This document shows positions 1 through 9,435 of a stretch of 64,000 nt of DNA, one piece after another; positions within the stretch are counted from its first letter, which is position 1; every line of letters starts with the position of its first letter. Location of the stretch: contig CALCII010000010.1 in assembly GCA_937907395.1 (NCBI GenBank), forward strand, positions 62,001 through 126,000. The letters run 5' to 3'. The position numbers and the translations under genes were made by a program. This stretch comes from an uncultured Chitinophagaceae bacterium (GTDB lineage: Bacteria > Bacteroidota > Bacteroidia > Chitinophagales > Chitinophagaceae). Under the pieces are notes generated by a model. That model saw only the letters and a list, made by a program, of their open reading frames with translations. It ran no database searches and had not been told where the DNA came from.

Positions 1-3000
1 GCAAGTACGTATGCCCCGGCAACCATCACCATGGGAACGAGCAGTACAGCAGGATCCATTCTTTTGAATACTACCGGTGCCGATCATCCGAACATAGGAA
101 CGTATGGATTAAGTGCCACAAAATATGTGAAACGTTACTGGAGTGCCACTAATGTGGGGGCCGTATTCAGCAATACATCTATTGAGTTTAACTATGTAGC
201 TGGTGATGTACAGGGTAGTGGTGTGGCTGCCAATATGAAAGCGGCCAGGTACACTACAGGTACAGGCTGGACCTATCCAACAACTTCCGGTGCTACAACT
301 TATAAGTTTACTGCAGGTGGAATTACAAATTCAAATCTGCAGAATGATTATACTGCCGGTGAGTGCGGTGGCACCATCAGCTTCACTCCTAGTAACAACG
401 GGCCTCTTTGCGTAGGATCAACGTTGAACCTGCTTTCAGGTACGGTTACAGGAAATATCGGTTCTGTAAGTTATTCATGGAGCGGGCCATCAAGTTATTC
501 TTCAACAACACAGAACCCGTCAATAACGAATGCTCAAACAACAAACGGCGGTACTTATACTTTAACAGTAACAGATGCGGCAGGTTGTTCTAATGCCAAT
601 ACAACTTCGGCTGTAGTGAATGCCGGGCCAACCACTTCAAATGCAGGCCCTGATCAGACAAAATGCAATGATGGTAACTTTACATTGGCAGGGAACAATC
701 CGGGCAGCGGTACTGGCTTATGGACCGTTGTAAGTGGTACAGCAACCATCACTACACCAACTGCATACAACAGTACAGTGACTGGAGTGCCAGCAGGTAC
801 AAGTGCCACTCTTCGCTGGACCGTAAGTAATAACCCTTGTACTCCAAGCTCAGATGATGTGGTCCTTGCAAATAATGCATTACCAACAACAGCTAATGCA
901 GGAGCCGATCAAACACTTTGTAATACCAGTACGTTTACAATGGCTGGTAATAATCCAACATCGGGAACCGGTTTGTGGTCCATTATCTCAGGTTCTGCAA
1001 CAATTACAAATGCGTCGCTTTATAATACAACTGTAACAGGTGTTGCAGCAGGTGCCAGTGTAACTTTACGCTGGACAATTTCAAACGGAGTTTGTTCAAA
1101 CAGCACAGATGATGTGGTGATTTCCAATAATGCATTACCAACAACAGCTGCTGCGGGTGCAGACCAGGAACAATGTAATAACGGTAGCTTCACACTCGCA
1201 GGGAATACTCCAACAACCGGAACAGGTGCCTGGACCGTTGTAAGTGGAACGGCTACGATTACATCAGCAAGCTCACCCACTTCATCTGTTACAGGAGTGC
1301 CTTTGGGTACCAGTGCAACCCTTCGCTGGACAATTTCAAATGGTGTTTGTACGCCAAGTACAGATGATGTGGTATTGACCAATTCCTATCCGCCGGATGT
1401 TGCTAATGCAGGTACAGACCAGGCAAATTGCCAGAGCGGAAACTTTACATTAGCAGGTAATAATCCTGCAAATGGTACAGGTGCGTGGACAGTAATTAGT
1501 GGTACTGCTACCATTACAACACCATCTGCTTACAATTCAACAGTAACAGGTGTTCCTGCCGGTACCAGTGCAACCTTACGTTGGACGATTACAAACGGAA
1601 CCTGTACGCCCACTACAGATGATGTGGTGCTTACAAATTCAAATCCGCCAACAACTGCCAATGCAGGGGCTGATCAATCCGGCTGTTCTTCAGGAACGGT
1701 AACATTGGCCGGTAATACACCTTCCAGTGGTACAGGAACATGGACCATCCAAAGTGGTGGTAGCGGAACTTTCAGCAATGCCAACAGTGCAACATCAACT
1801 TTCAGTGCAACTACAGGAACTTATGTGTTGCGCTGGACAATAGCTACTGCTGGTTGTACAGCATCTTATGATGAAACAACGATCACAATTGTAAATAGCC
1901 CGACTACTGCAAACGCAGGACCGGATATCTCGCAGTGTAATAACAGCACATTCACAATGGCCGGTAATACGCCGGTATATGGAACAGGTACCTGGACAGT
2001 AACCTCCGGTTCTGCCACGATTACATCACCCAACTCGCCCACAACAACTGTAACAGTTGCCATTGGTAACACAGCAACCCTTCGCTGGACCATTGCCAAT
2101 GCTCCTTGTACCGATAGCTGGGATGAAGTAGTGTTGTCAAATGCCGCTGCAAATCTTTGGGTAGGTACCACCAGTTCCGATTGGAATACCGGCTCTAACT
2201 GGAGCTGCGGTGTGGTTCCTGCTGCTGGTTCATCCATTACCATTCCATCTGGTGCACCCAATAATCCGAATATCGGTTTAAGTGGGGCGAATGCATCAAT
2301 CAAAGATCTTACGATAGATGCAGGTGCAACATTAACAATGTCTTCTTCTTATACATTGTCATTTGCAAACGGAGGAACTTTCACAAACAACGGAACGTTT
2401 ACCCCGGGTAATGGTACCATTGTATTCAGCGGTACGGGAACGATCTCAGGATCATCTAACTCAACATTCAATAACGTAACCATTAATGGCGGTGTTGATT
2501 TTGGTAATGGCAAGTCAACTATCAATGGAACGCTGCAGATCAATGGTGGTGGTTATGTAAATACCAATGCACCTAAATACGGAGCTGCTTCAACATTGAA
2601 TTATAATGTGAACGGTGCCTATGGACGTAATCTGGAATGGAGTGCATCTGGAACAGGAACTATTGGTACAACCACCGGTTATCCTAATAACGTTGTAATA
2701 TCAAATAATACAACGCTTCAGATGGGAGCAAATTCAGGCACCGGAACAGCAAGGTCTCTGGAAGGAAATCTTACGGTTGAATCAGGCAGTACGTTTTCTA
2801 TGAGTGCTGGTGGAGCCATGACACAACCGGTAACTGTGAAAGGAAATGTTACGATTGATGGAGCATTCGCTTTATCAACTTCTGCCGGTGGTGATATGAA
2901 TGTTGGTGGTAACTGGACAGTAGGTGCAAGTGGTACACAAACCAATAACGGACGAACAGTTCAGTTCAATAGTTCTACCAATGCCACTCAAACTATTACA

Positions 3001-6000
3001 AAAACAGGTGGTGGTACGATTTATTTTGATTACCTGAATGTAAACAACACAGCAACTAATGGTAAACTGATGCTGAGCAGTTCTCCTGCAACACAACTGC
3101 AGATTAACAGCACCACCAACAGCACCAGTTCCTATCAATTGCAGTTAACAAACGGAGACTTGGATCTGAACGGTCAAACATTTGAAATGAATGGTACTGT
3201 GCCTAATTCAACAAACATTCAGGTGTCTAATGGAACAAGAAAGATTACAGGATCAACAGGTAGCAGTATCAGCATTACAGGAACAGCAACTGCTGGAACT
3301 CCAAACCTGAAAGTATATCCTTCTACCGGAACAGATAAATTGGTAATTGATGGTGGTGCCAGCTTACAAACCAGTGTAGGGGTTGTATTTACAAACACAA
3401 CGTTCAATGGCATCTTCCAGATCAACCGACATGGTTTTGTAGCTGGTAGCAGCCTTACAGCAGATCCGCCTGTTTATGGAGTAAACTCAACTTTAATTTA
3501 TAATAATGAAAATCCTGGTTTCAATCGAAACTATGAGTGGACTGCTGCCTCGGGTACGTTAGGAACAACTCCTGGTTATCCTAATGATGTGATAGTAAAA
3601 GGAAATACCACTCCGCTTGATATCGCTAATACAGGTGTTTCTTCAGGTGTTAGAGAATTGGGTATTGCAGGTACGTTGGAGATTGAATCAGGCTCTATTG
3701 TGACAATGAGTGCCATGAATTATCCGTTAACAATCAATGGAGATATACAATTGGATGGAACATTGATCCTTTCTACGAATGCTAGTGGTACTTTAAATAT
3801 CGGAGGTAATTGGGAGCGTGGAACTTCAGCTACCTTCACACAAAACAGCAGACCGATCCGTTTCTTTGGTACAGCACCACAAACCATTAACGCAACGGGA
3901 GGTGAAACATTCAGTTATATCACAGTGGATAAAACAACTGATAAGGTTTCATTGATCAGTAATCTGACTGTTACCAATACAATAGCTATAGACAACGGTA
4001 CATTCGATGTTAGTACGGGTGCATTGGTGATTAATGATGTAATTACCAAAGGTGCAGGTGGGTCATTAATCTCAGAAGAAACAGGTACTGTGGTGTATGA
4101 TAAAACAGCTTCATCACAATCGGTTATATATGCAGAGTATGGTAACCTTACGCTATCAAATGCTTCTGCAAAATCGATGGCGAATAACCTGGCTGTAAGG
4201 GGCGATTTCACAGTGTCTGGTGGTACAGTAACACCAGGAGCAGATATCCGCTTCAGTGGTAACAGAGACCAGGCTATTGCTGGTTTGCCCAACTACACCA
4301 ATATGGCTTTCTCCGGAACGGGTAACCATACCAAACGTTTCACCAGCCATGGTGCATTTACAGGAGCTATGACATTTACCGGTGGAGTAGGAACAGTGGA
4401 TCTGGATGGAAGTGGCGATAACGTAAACTTTACGGCCGTTTCCAATGCTTCTGCAACAGCACGCATTGCTAATGTGAATGGTTGGACAGTAGCAGGTAAA
4501 GCAATTGTTGAACGCTATATTCCTTCACAACGTAAATGGAGATTAATAAGTATCCCTGTTACAGGTGAAACAATACGTCAATCGTTAACAAGGCAGGCAG
4601 ATGGTTCTTATCCTTCTCCTTCTTGTTTCGGAAGTCCGGCTGCACCTGTTGGAGGTAGCGGTACATTAATCACCGGGCATAGTATGAGTTCTTGTACAAT
4701 CGCAAATGCACAGGGATATGATCACGTTGTTACGGGTGGGTTGTCTTCAATCCGTTTCTATAATCCTGCACAGAGCAACCCATGGGCCAGCTTAACAAGC
4801 ACGCCAAATGTGCTGAGCGCTCCCACACAACCCGGCTACCTGGTGTTTATCCGTGGCGACAGGAATCAACTGGAAGTGGGAAGCAGCGAAACTACATTAA
4901 GGCCTAAAGGTTATGTGAAACAAAATGATCAAACGATCTCAATTAATGCTCCATTTGTAATATTGGGTAACCCATATGCTTCGCCCATTCATCTGGATCA
5001 GTTGTATGATTTCAATGATGGTACCGGTAATAAAACCAAGATTACCCGTAATTTCTGGATATGGGATGCCGATCTGAATTCCAGCTACGGAGGTGTAGGT
5101 GGTTATAGATACATCTCGGCAGATATTGAAGGAGATGAGATCACATCTTATACATCTGTTCCTTCCTTGCCAGGGGGCACCAATATTAATGACTACCTCA
5201 TGGTGAACTCCGGACAGGGTATTATGGTTCAACGCAGAAATGCCGGTGGAACACTTACGGTGAAAGAGAATTACAAGTACTCATCTTCAGGTAATACATA
5301 TCCTTTCCGTATTAAGGCAAGCACGGTTTCTTTGTTCAGAATCGATTTGTACCGTGCAACAGGAAACACGCTTGAAATCATGATGGATGGTACGGCTGCC
5401 CGTTTCGGAGATGAGTATAATAAAGCATCGAACGAAGTGTATGATATCTACAAAACAAATCAGTTTGAAGAAAACATCAGCCTTGTTCGTGATAACAACT
5501 ATCTGAGTATTGAAAGTCGCCCGGTACCAACAAGTAACGATACGCTGTATGTTCCTTTCTATTTTGCAACAGAAAGAGGATATGCACTCCGGTTTACTGC
5601 AGAACGTATGGCAGGTAAAAATCTGACGGCTGTTCTTCAGGATGCCTTCACAGCAACTGAAACACAAGTGCCCCTCGATGGCTCAGAGTTTGTTTATCCG
5701 TTCAGTGTAACAACTGCCGCCGCAAGTAAAGCCCTCAACCGTTTCAGGGTGGTATTCCGTCCGGGTTCTGTAACACCGGTCATTGACCTGTTTGCTGATA
5801 AAGGAATTAATATTTATCCCAACCCTGTATTGAAGGGCGAAACCATGAACCTTCAATTTAAAAATAAGAGCGCAGGCAAGTACCTGGTGACTTTATATGA
5901 TGCTGTGGGTGTTCGGGTATTCAGCAAAACGGTTGTTCATACCGGAGGCAATGGCGTTCAGAAGATTGAACTGCCGAAACGTCTGGCTTCTGGCACTTAT

Positions 6001-6060
6001 TTTGCTGAACTCACAGATGGTAAAGGCAACCAAGGTAAGATGAAAGTCATCATACAATAA
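1..6060 (+). CDS. Giant T9SS-secreted surface protein (5' partial)
   Basis: The reading frame is open from base 1, so the N-terminus and signal peptide lie outside the window; the first in-window ATG (31) is unlikely to be the true start. Visible regions are six repeats of about 84 residues with a TTANAGADQ..C..GTFTLAGN pattern (nt ~628-2150), then long Gly/Thr/Asn-rich beta-helix-like stretches (nt ~2150-4500), then a C-terminal module starting at an ERYIP..RKWR motif (nt ~4507). The last ~80 residues, from a YPNPVLKGE motif (nt ~5815), are a T9SS type A sorting domain ending in a KVIIQ strand. Proteins with this domain cross the outer membrane by T9SS and are usually attached to the surface or released. 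The repeat architecture suggests an adhesin or matrix protein, but no enzymatic domain is visible and the ligand is unknown. The C-terminal module recurs in the genes at 15847 and 21332. Confidence 0.9.
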   Translation, partial: ASTYAPATITMGTSSTAGSILLNTTGADHPNIGTYGLSATKYVKRYWSATNVGAVFSNTSIEFNYVAGDVQGSGVAANMKAARYTTGTGWTYPTTSGATTYKFTAGGITNSNLQNDYTAGECGGTISFTPSNNGPLCVGSTLNLLSGTVTGNIGSVSYSWSGPSSYSSTTQNPSITNAQTTNGGTYTLTVTDAAGCSNANTTSAVVNAGPTTSNAGPDQTKCNDGNFTLAGNNPGSGTGLWTVVSGTATITTPTAYNSTVTGVPAGTSATLRWTVSNNPCTPSSDDVVLANNALPTTANAGADQTLCNTSTFTMAGNNPTSGTGLWSIISGSATITNASLYNTTVTGVAAGASVTLRWTISNGVCSNSTDDVVISNNALPTTAAAGADQEQCNNGSFTLAGNTPTTGTGAWTVVSGTATITSASSPTSSVTGVPLGTSATLRWTISNGVCTPSTDDVVLTNSYPPDVANAGTDQANCQSGNFTLAGNNPANGTGAWTVISGTATITTPSAYNSTVTGVPAGTSATLRWTITNGTCTPTTDDVVLTNSNPPTTANAGADQSGCSSGTVTLAGNTPSSGTGTWTIQSGGSGTFSNANSATSTFSATTGTYVLRWTIATAGCTASYDETTITIVNSPTTANAGPDISQCNNSTFTMAGNTPVYGTGTWTVTSGSATITSPNSPTTTVTVAIGNTATLRWTIANAPCTDSWDEVVLSNAAANLWVGTTSSDWNTGSNWSCGVVPAAGSSITIPSGAPNNPNIGLSGANASIKDLTIDAGATLTMSSSYTLSFANGGTFTNNGTFTPGNGTIVFSGTGTISGSSNSTFNNVTINGGVDFGNGKSTINGTLQINGGGYVNTNAPKYGAASTLNYNVNGAYGRNLEWSASGTGTIGTTTGYPNNVVISNNTTLQMGANSGTGTARSLEGNLTVESGSTFSMSAGGAMTQPVTVKGNVTIDGAFALSTSAGGDMNVGGNWTVGASGTQTNNGRTVQFNSSTNATQTITKTGGGTIYFDYLNVNNTATNGKLMLSSSPATQLQINSTTNSTSSYQLQLTNGDLDLNGQTFEMNGTVPNSTNIQVSNGTRKITGSTGSSISITGTATAGTPNLKVYPSTGTDKLVIDGGASLQTSVGVVFTNTTFNGIFQINRHGFVAGSSLTADPPVYGVNSTLIYNNENPGFNRNYEWTAASGTLGTTPGYPNDVIVKGNTTPLDIANTGVSSGVRELGIAGTLEIESGSIVTMSAMNYPLTINGDIQLDGTLILSTNASGTLNIGGNWERGTSATFTQNSRPIRFFGTAPQTINATGGETFSYITVDKTTDKVSLISNLTVTNTIAIDNGTFDVSTGALVINDVITKGAGGSLISEETGTVVYDKTASSQSVIYAEYGNLTLSNASAKSMANNLAVRGDFTVSGGTVTPGADIRFSGNRDQAIAGLPNYTNMAFSGTGNHTKRFTSHGAFTGAMTFTGGVGTVDLDGSGDNVNFTAVSNASATARIANVNGWTVAGKAIVERYIPSQRKWRLISIPVTGETIRQSLTRQADGSYPSPSCFGSPAAPVGGSGTLITGHSMSSCTIANAQGYDHVVTGGLSSIRFYNPAQSNPWASLTSTPNVLSAPTQPGYLVFIRGDRNQLEVGSSETTLRPKGYVKQNDQTISINAPFVILGNPYASPIHLDQLYDFNDGTGNKTKITRNFWIWDADLNSSYGGVGGYRYISADIEGDEITSYTSVPSLPGGTNINDYLMVNSGQGIMVQRRNAGGTLTVKENYKYSSSGNTYPFRIKASTVSLFRIDLYRATGNTLEIMMDGTAARFGDEYNKASNEVYDIYKTNQFEENISLVRDNNYLSIESRPVPTSNDTLYVPFYFATERGYALRFTAERMAGKNLTAVLQDAFTATETQVPLDGSEFVYPFSVTTAAASKALNRFRVVFRPGSVTPVIDLFADKGINIYPNPVLKGETMNLQFKNKSAGKYLVTLYDAVGVRVFSKTVVHTGGNGVQKIELPKRLASGTYFAELTDGKGNQGKMKVIIQ
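628..2150 (+). repeat. Six tandem ~84-residue Ig/PKD-like repeats inside the first giant gene
   Basis: Six consecutive in-frame units begin near nt 628, 880, 1138, 1393, 1648 and 1900. Each opens with an ANAGADQ-like segment, has a paired early and late Cys, a WT(V/I)xSG strand and a TLRWT strand, and ends with a DDVVL-like strand. The spacing of ~252-258 bp and high similarity indicate tandem duplication. Such beta-sandwich repeats usually act as stalks in Bacteroidota surface proteins. Confidence 0.8.
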
Positions 6061-6071
6061 TCATTCTTAAG

Positions 6072-6097
6072 GGCTACCGGTATAACGATCGGTAGCC
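6072..6097 (+). terminator. Hairpin after the first giant gene
   Basis: A perfect 8-bp stem (GGCTACCG / CGGTAGCC) with a 10-base loop lies 11 bases after the stop codon. It has no T-tract, so it may be a weak terminator or an mRNA 3'-end stabiliser rather than a classical intrinsic terminator. Confidence 0.5.
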
Positions 6098-6136
6098 TCT
6101 AAAGAATTAAATAACAGGTGATTCTAAAAAAACAGC

Positions 6137-6144
6137 TATTTTTG
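6137..6144 (+). promoter_or_regulatory. TAnnTTTG -7 box before the first PID-CTERM-like gene
   Basis: TATTTTTG matches the Bacteroidota -7 consensus TAnnTTTG and ends 15 bases before the ATG at 6160. No clear TTG -33 element was seen. The box lies inside the longer open frame beginning at 6118, which argues that translation starts at 6160. Confidence 0.5.
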
Positions 6145-6159
6145 CCGCACTTTCGACGC

Positions 6160-6399
6160 ATGAGACAAAAAGAAAACAAGTATTCCAGGCCTTTTAAATC
6201 CTTTATCCTCAAAACAGGATTACTTTTTGTTGTATCTGTTATTTTCTCCATTGCAGTTATGGCTCAAGGCCCCGGCGGCGACCCTGAAGGGGATCCGGAT
6301 CTGGTTCCGTTAGACGGCGGACTAGTCTTTTTATTAGCTGCAGGCGTTGGTTATGGAGTGAAAAAGGTAAAGGAGTCAAGGGAAGAAAAGAGTAAGTAG
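6160..6399 (+). CDS. Short secreted protein with PID-CTERM-like sorting tail
   Basis: This 79-residue protein has an N-terminal signal sequence (basic start, hydrophobic stretch, cleavage likely near AVMAQ), a very short Gly/Asp/Pro-rich mature segment, and a C-terminal tripartite tail: a PLDGG motif, a hydrophobic helix of about 15 residues and a basic end (KKVKESREEK). That layout matches exosortase-type sorting signals, specifically the Bacteroidota PID-CTERM class as I recall it. The start at 6160 is preferred over 6118 because a promoter box (6137-6144) lies between them and the upstream residues look non-signal-like. After processing only some 20 residues would remain, so an enzymatic role is unlikely; a peptide anchor or glycan carrier is conceivable (inference). 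A homologue lies at 20593 and a candidate processing enzyme at 32314. Confidence 0.75.
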   Translation: MRQKENKYSRPFKSFILKTGLLFVVSVIFSIAVMAQGPGGDPEGDPDLVPLDGGLVFLLAAGVGYGVKKVKESREEKSK

Positions 6400-6490
6400 A
6401 AAGAATTGATTCGCTTCGCTCGTAATACTTTAAACAAAGAGGGCACGGAGGAAAACGGGAATACAAGTTTTAATTTCTGTTTTCAAAGCT

Positions 6491-6672
6491 TTTTGGCTTC
6501 TTTTTAAAAATTTATTTGAATCAACTAGTTACTACGGCTGTTTCCGTTTTTGACTTTTGACTTTTTACTTTTTTTTGGCTTCTTTTAAAATTTCATTCGA
6601 GAGTAAAGGTTCCTTGAATCAATTATTTACAAGGGTTATTTCTGTTTTTCCTTTTGATTTTTCACTTTTACA
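6491..6672. repeat. Degenerate ~80-100 bp tandem duplication in intergenic DNA
   Basis: Two diverged copies begin with TTTTGGCTTCTTTT at about 6491 and 6573 and continue with similar TTGAATCAA..., GGCTGTTTCCG/GGGTTATTTCTG and T-rich blocks. The 6400-6684 interval has no convincing gene. It holds this duplication and a T-rich run, and its end supplies the region upstream of the deacetylase. Confidence 0.45.
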
Positions 6673-6684
6673 ATTTTCATTTTC

Positions 6685-7668
6685 TTGCCTGGCATTTTTA
6701 ATATATCACTGGACTTCGAACTCCATTGGGGACGTTTCGATAAGGTAGCTTTAGATGAAAAAGGGAAGCTGTATTTTGATAATACAAGAGCTATGTTCCC
6801 TGAAATGGTGCGCTTGTTTCTGGAACATGAGATCCATGTTACATGGGCCATTGTGGGAATGCTTTACCATCCAGATGCAACAGCCTGGAGAAATCATATT
6901 CCGGAAGAATTACCTCAGTATACAAACAAAGAATTCTCATCTTATGAATGGGTTCAAAAATATGGGCTGACTGAGCCTCTTGATGTTTATCATTTTGCTC
7001 CGGAGCTGATAGAGTTGATTGAGCCACACTCTGTTTTCGAAATGGCAACACATACGTACAGCCATTACTATTGTAAGGAAAGCGGACAAACAGCTGCTTC
7101 CTTCCGTGCAGATATGGAAATGGCAAAGCGGGTTGCTGCAAACAGAGGGCACATGTTACGGTCTTTGGTGTTTCCACGGAATCAGTTCAACAATGAATAT
7201 TTGCAGATTTGTACCGATCTGGGAATTGAAGTAGTGCGATCAAATCCGGCTGTATGGTACTGGGATGAAAACCGTCCTGAATCGTTATTGAAAAAAATAT
7301 TCCGGACAGGCGACGCCTACACAGGATTATTGGGAAATAAAATTGTGAAGCTTCGGGATATTGATGTGAATGCTATTCCGGTACAACTCCCGGCCAGCCG
7401 TTTATACAGAGCATGGACAAGCAAATCCGGCTTATTGAACAAGCTCAAAATGAAACGGATCCTGAATGAAATGACAGCTGCTGCCCGTGAAGGGGCCTAT
7501 TATCATTTATGGTGGCATCCCCACAATTTTGGATGGAACCCAAAGGAATGTTTAAATGAGTTAAATATTATTTTAACGCATTACAAAGTGCTTGAAAAAA
7601 AATATGGTTTCATGAGTTTGACTATGCTTGAAACAAAAAAGTACCTGCAAAATAACGGTAACACATAA
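6685..7668 (+). CDS. Polysaccharide deacetylase (NodB-fold) family protein
   Basis: This 327-residue protein starts with a SLDFELHWG motif (residues 8-16), whose Asp and His fit the NodB-domain catalytic/metal site. An HTYSH motif near residue 120 supplies metal-binding histidines, and FPRNQFN and WWHPHNF segments fit later conserved strands. Such enzymes remove N- or O-acetyl groups from polysaccharides with a bound metal. The protein lacks a recognisable signal peptide, suggesting a cytoplasmic or precursor-level role. No ATG exists between the in-frame stop at 6655-6657 and the first conserved motif, so the TTG at 6685 is taken as start (an ATT start is less likely). Its position before glycosyltransferase genes suggests a role in the same glycan pathway. 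The substrate is unknown. Confidence 0.8.
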   Translation: MPGIFNISLDFELHWGRFDKVALDEKGKLYFDNTRAMFPEMVRLFLEHEIHVTWAIVGMLYHPDATAWRNHIPEELPQYTNKEFSSYEWVQKYGLTEPLDVYHFAPELIELIEPHSVFEMATHTYSHYYCKESGQTAASFRADMEMAKRVAANRGHMLRSLVFPRNQFNNEYLQICTDLGIEVVRSNPAVWYWDENRPESLLKKIFRTGDAYTGLLGNKIVKLRDIDVNAIPVQLPASRLYRAWTSKSGLLNKLKMKRILNEMTAAAREGAYYHLWWHPHNFGWNPKECLNELNIILTHYKVLEKKYGFMSLTMLETKKYLQNNGNT

Positions 7669-7686
7669 CCGAATACTACACTAGAA

Positions 7687-8183
7687 GCCTTGTCATGCTG
7701 AGCTCGTCGAAGCAGATAAGGAATGAAAAGCGAAATTCTGAAGCCGCCTTCGACTAGCTCAGGCTGACAGTACGTTTGGCTCAGGCCGACAGTTCATTTT
7801 TATAATAATCATTTTTAATTAATGAAAAGCCTTGTCATGCTGAGCTCGTCGAAGCAGATAAGGAGTTGAAATGCAGATTCCAGAAGCCGCCTTCGACTAG
7901 CTCAGGCTGACAGTACGTTTGGCTCAGGCTGACAGTTCATTTTTAATTAATGAAAGCCTTGTCATGCTGAGCCTGTCGAAGCAGATAAGGATTGAAAAGC
8001 GAAATTCTGAAGCCGCCTTCGACTAGCTCAGGCTGATAGAAGTTTGATTTAAGCTGACAGTTCATTTTTATAATAATCATTTTTAATTAATGAAAAGCCT
8101 TGTCATGCTGAGCTCGTCGAAGCAGATAAGGTTTGAAAAACGAAATTCAAAAACCGCCTTCGACTAGCTCAGGCTGACAGTAC
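7687..8183. repeat. Four tandem copies of a ~125-140 bp imperfect-palindrome repeat
   Basis: Copies start with GCCTTGTCATGCTGAGC at 7687, 7829, 7956 and 8097. Each has a left arm (TGTCATGCTGAGCTCGTCGAAG) and about 35 bases later a nearly complementary right arm (CTTCGACTAGCTCAGGCTGACA), so each can form a long hairpin. They are joined by an AT-rich linker containing TTTTTAATTAATGAAA. The array fills the whole 7669-8233 gap and ends about 50 bases before the likely GT4 start codon. The TCATGCTGAGC..GTCGAAG core is a known kind of dispersed bacterial intergenic repeat; the tandem arrangement is directly seen here. Confidence 0.85.
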
Positions 8184-8233
8184 GTTTGGTTCAGGCCGAC
8201 AGTATGTTTGACACAGGCCAACATTTTACTAAC

Positions 8234-9406
8234 ATGATGTATTCTGTAAAACCCAAATTGGTGCGCATCACAACTGTACCCGTTTCATTGCGTCTTTTAT
8301 TAAAAGGACAAATGAAATATATGAAGGAGCATGGATTTGAAGTGGTGATGATCAGCTCCCCGGGCGATGATGCTGCCATTGTTGAGCAACAGGAGGAATG
8401 TGAAATGATTACCATTCCAATGGAACGGAAAGTGAGTTTGTTTGCGGATGTACAATCTCTTTTCCGACTGATCCGCATCCTTAAAAATCTTGAACCGGAT
8501 ATTGTTCATACACATACCCCCAAAGCAGGTTTATTAGGAATGTTAGCGGCAAAGTTTGCAGGGGTACCTGTTCGTTTACACACAGTGGCAGGTTTGCCTT
8601 GGATGGAGGCAAAAGGTGTGAGCAGGCAGATCTTAAAACTCATGGAACGGATTACTGCGTTTGCCGCTCACAAAGTGTATCCTAATTCAAAAGGATTGTA
8701 TGATTTTCTCAAAAAGGAAAAAATTGTTTCCAATCAGGATAAACTAAAGCTATTGGGAAATGGTTCCTCAAACGGGATTGATTGCAACTATTTTTCCTCC
8801 TCGCAGGTTGCTCCTGAAATAATACATCAACTCAAAATAGAATCCCGGTTTCAGGAAGGCAGTTGGGTCTGGATTTTTGCCGGCAGATTGGTTCGGGAAA
8901 AAGGTATCCATGAATTACTTCAGGCTTTTTCCAGAATACAGGAACAATTCCCGGCTGATCAACTGTGGTTATTGGGTGAAGAAGAAGTGGAAAGAGATCC
9001 GCTGTTGCAGGAAGACAGGGATATGATACATGCGCATCCGCAAATCAAACACTGGGGCTTTCAAAAAGATGTTCGTCCATATATGGCTGCTGCACAAGTA
9101 TTGGTATTCCCCAGTTACCGTGAGGGCTTGCCCAACGTTCCCTTACAGGCAGGAGCGATGGAATGTGCATTGATCGTAAGTGATATCAACGGTTGTAATG
9201 AAATTGTGGAACATGGCGAAAACGGTCTGTTGGTTCCAACCAAGGATACTGAAGCCGTTTTTCAATCTATGCTTACTCTCAGGAACAATGAAGCATTACA
9301 GAAAACATTTGCAAAAAAGAGCAGAGAGAAAATTATGTCATTGTACAGTCGTGAACATGTATGGGAATTACTGGAAAATGAATACCGCTTTTTTCTGAAA
9401 CATTAA
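8234..9406 (+). CDS. Glycosyltransferase family 4 protein
   Basis: This 390-residue cytoplasmic glycosyltransferase has the GT-B two-domain layout. The N-terminal half carries an IVHTHTPKAGLLG segment for acceptor-side binding. The C-terminal half has FAGRLVREKGIHELLQAF and then the GT4 signature region YREGLPNVPLQAGAMEC followed by GCNEIVEHGENGLLV, which binds the nucleotide-sugar donor. The family moves a sugar from an activated donor to a lipid-linked or glycan acceptor. Here it sits just before the PglC-like gene, so it may add the second sugar after the initiating phosphosugar (inference). The open frame extends upstream to a TTG at 8186, but that part reads through the hairpin repeat; the ATG at 8234 (or 8237) precedes the first plausible protein sequence. 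Confidence 0.85.
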   Translation: MMYSVKPKLVRITTVPVSLRLLLKGQMKYMKEHGFEVVMISSPGDDAAIVEQQEECEMITIPMERKVSLFADVQSLFRLIRILKNLEPDIVHTHTPKAGLLGMLAAKFAGVPVRLHTVAGLPWMEAKGVSRQILKLMERITAFAAHKVYPNSKGLYDFLKKEKIVSNQDKLKLLGNGSSNGIDCNYFSSSQVAPEIIHQLKIESRFQEGSWVWIFAGRLVREKGIHELLQAFSRIQEQFPADQLWLLGEEEVERDPLLQEDRDMIHAHPQIKHWGFQKDVRPYMAAAQVLVFPSYREGLPNVPLQAGAMECALIVSDINGCNEIVEHGENGLLVPTKDTEAVFQSMLTLRNNEALQKTFAKKSREKIMSLYSREHVWELLENEYRFFLKH

Positions 9407-9435
9407 TTGATCATTGAATTAACTAACGTAAGACT

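Noticed and set aside
7687..8183. Possible CRISPR array
   Set aside because: Units are 125-140 bp, palindromic across most of their length and separated by conserved linkers rather than unique spacers; no cas genes are present.
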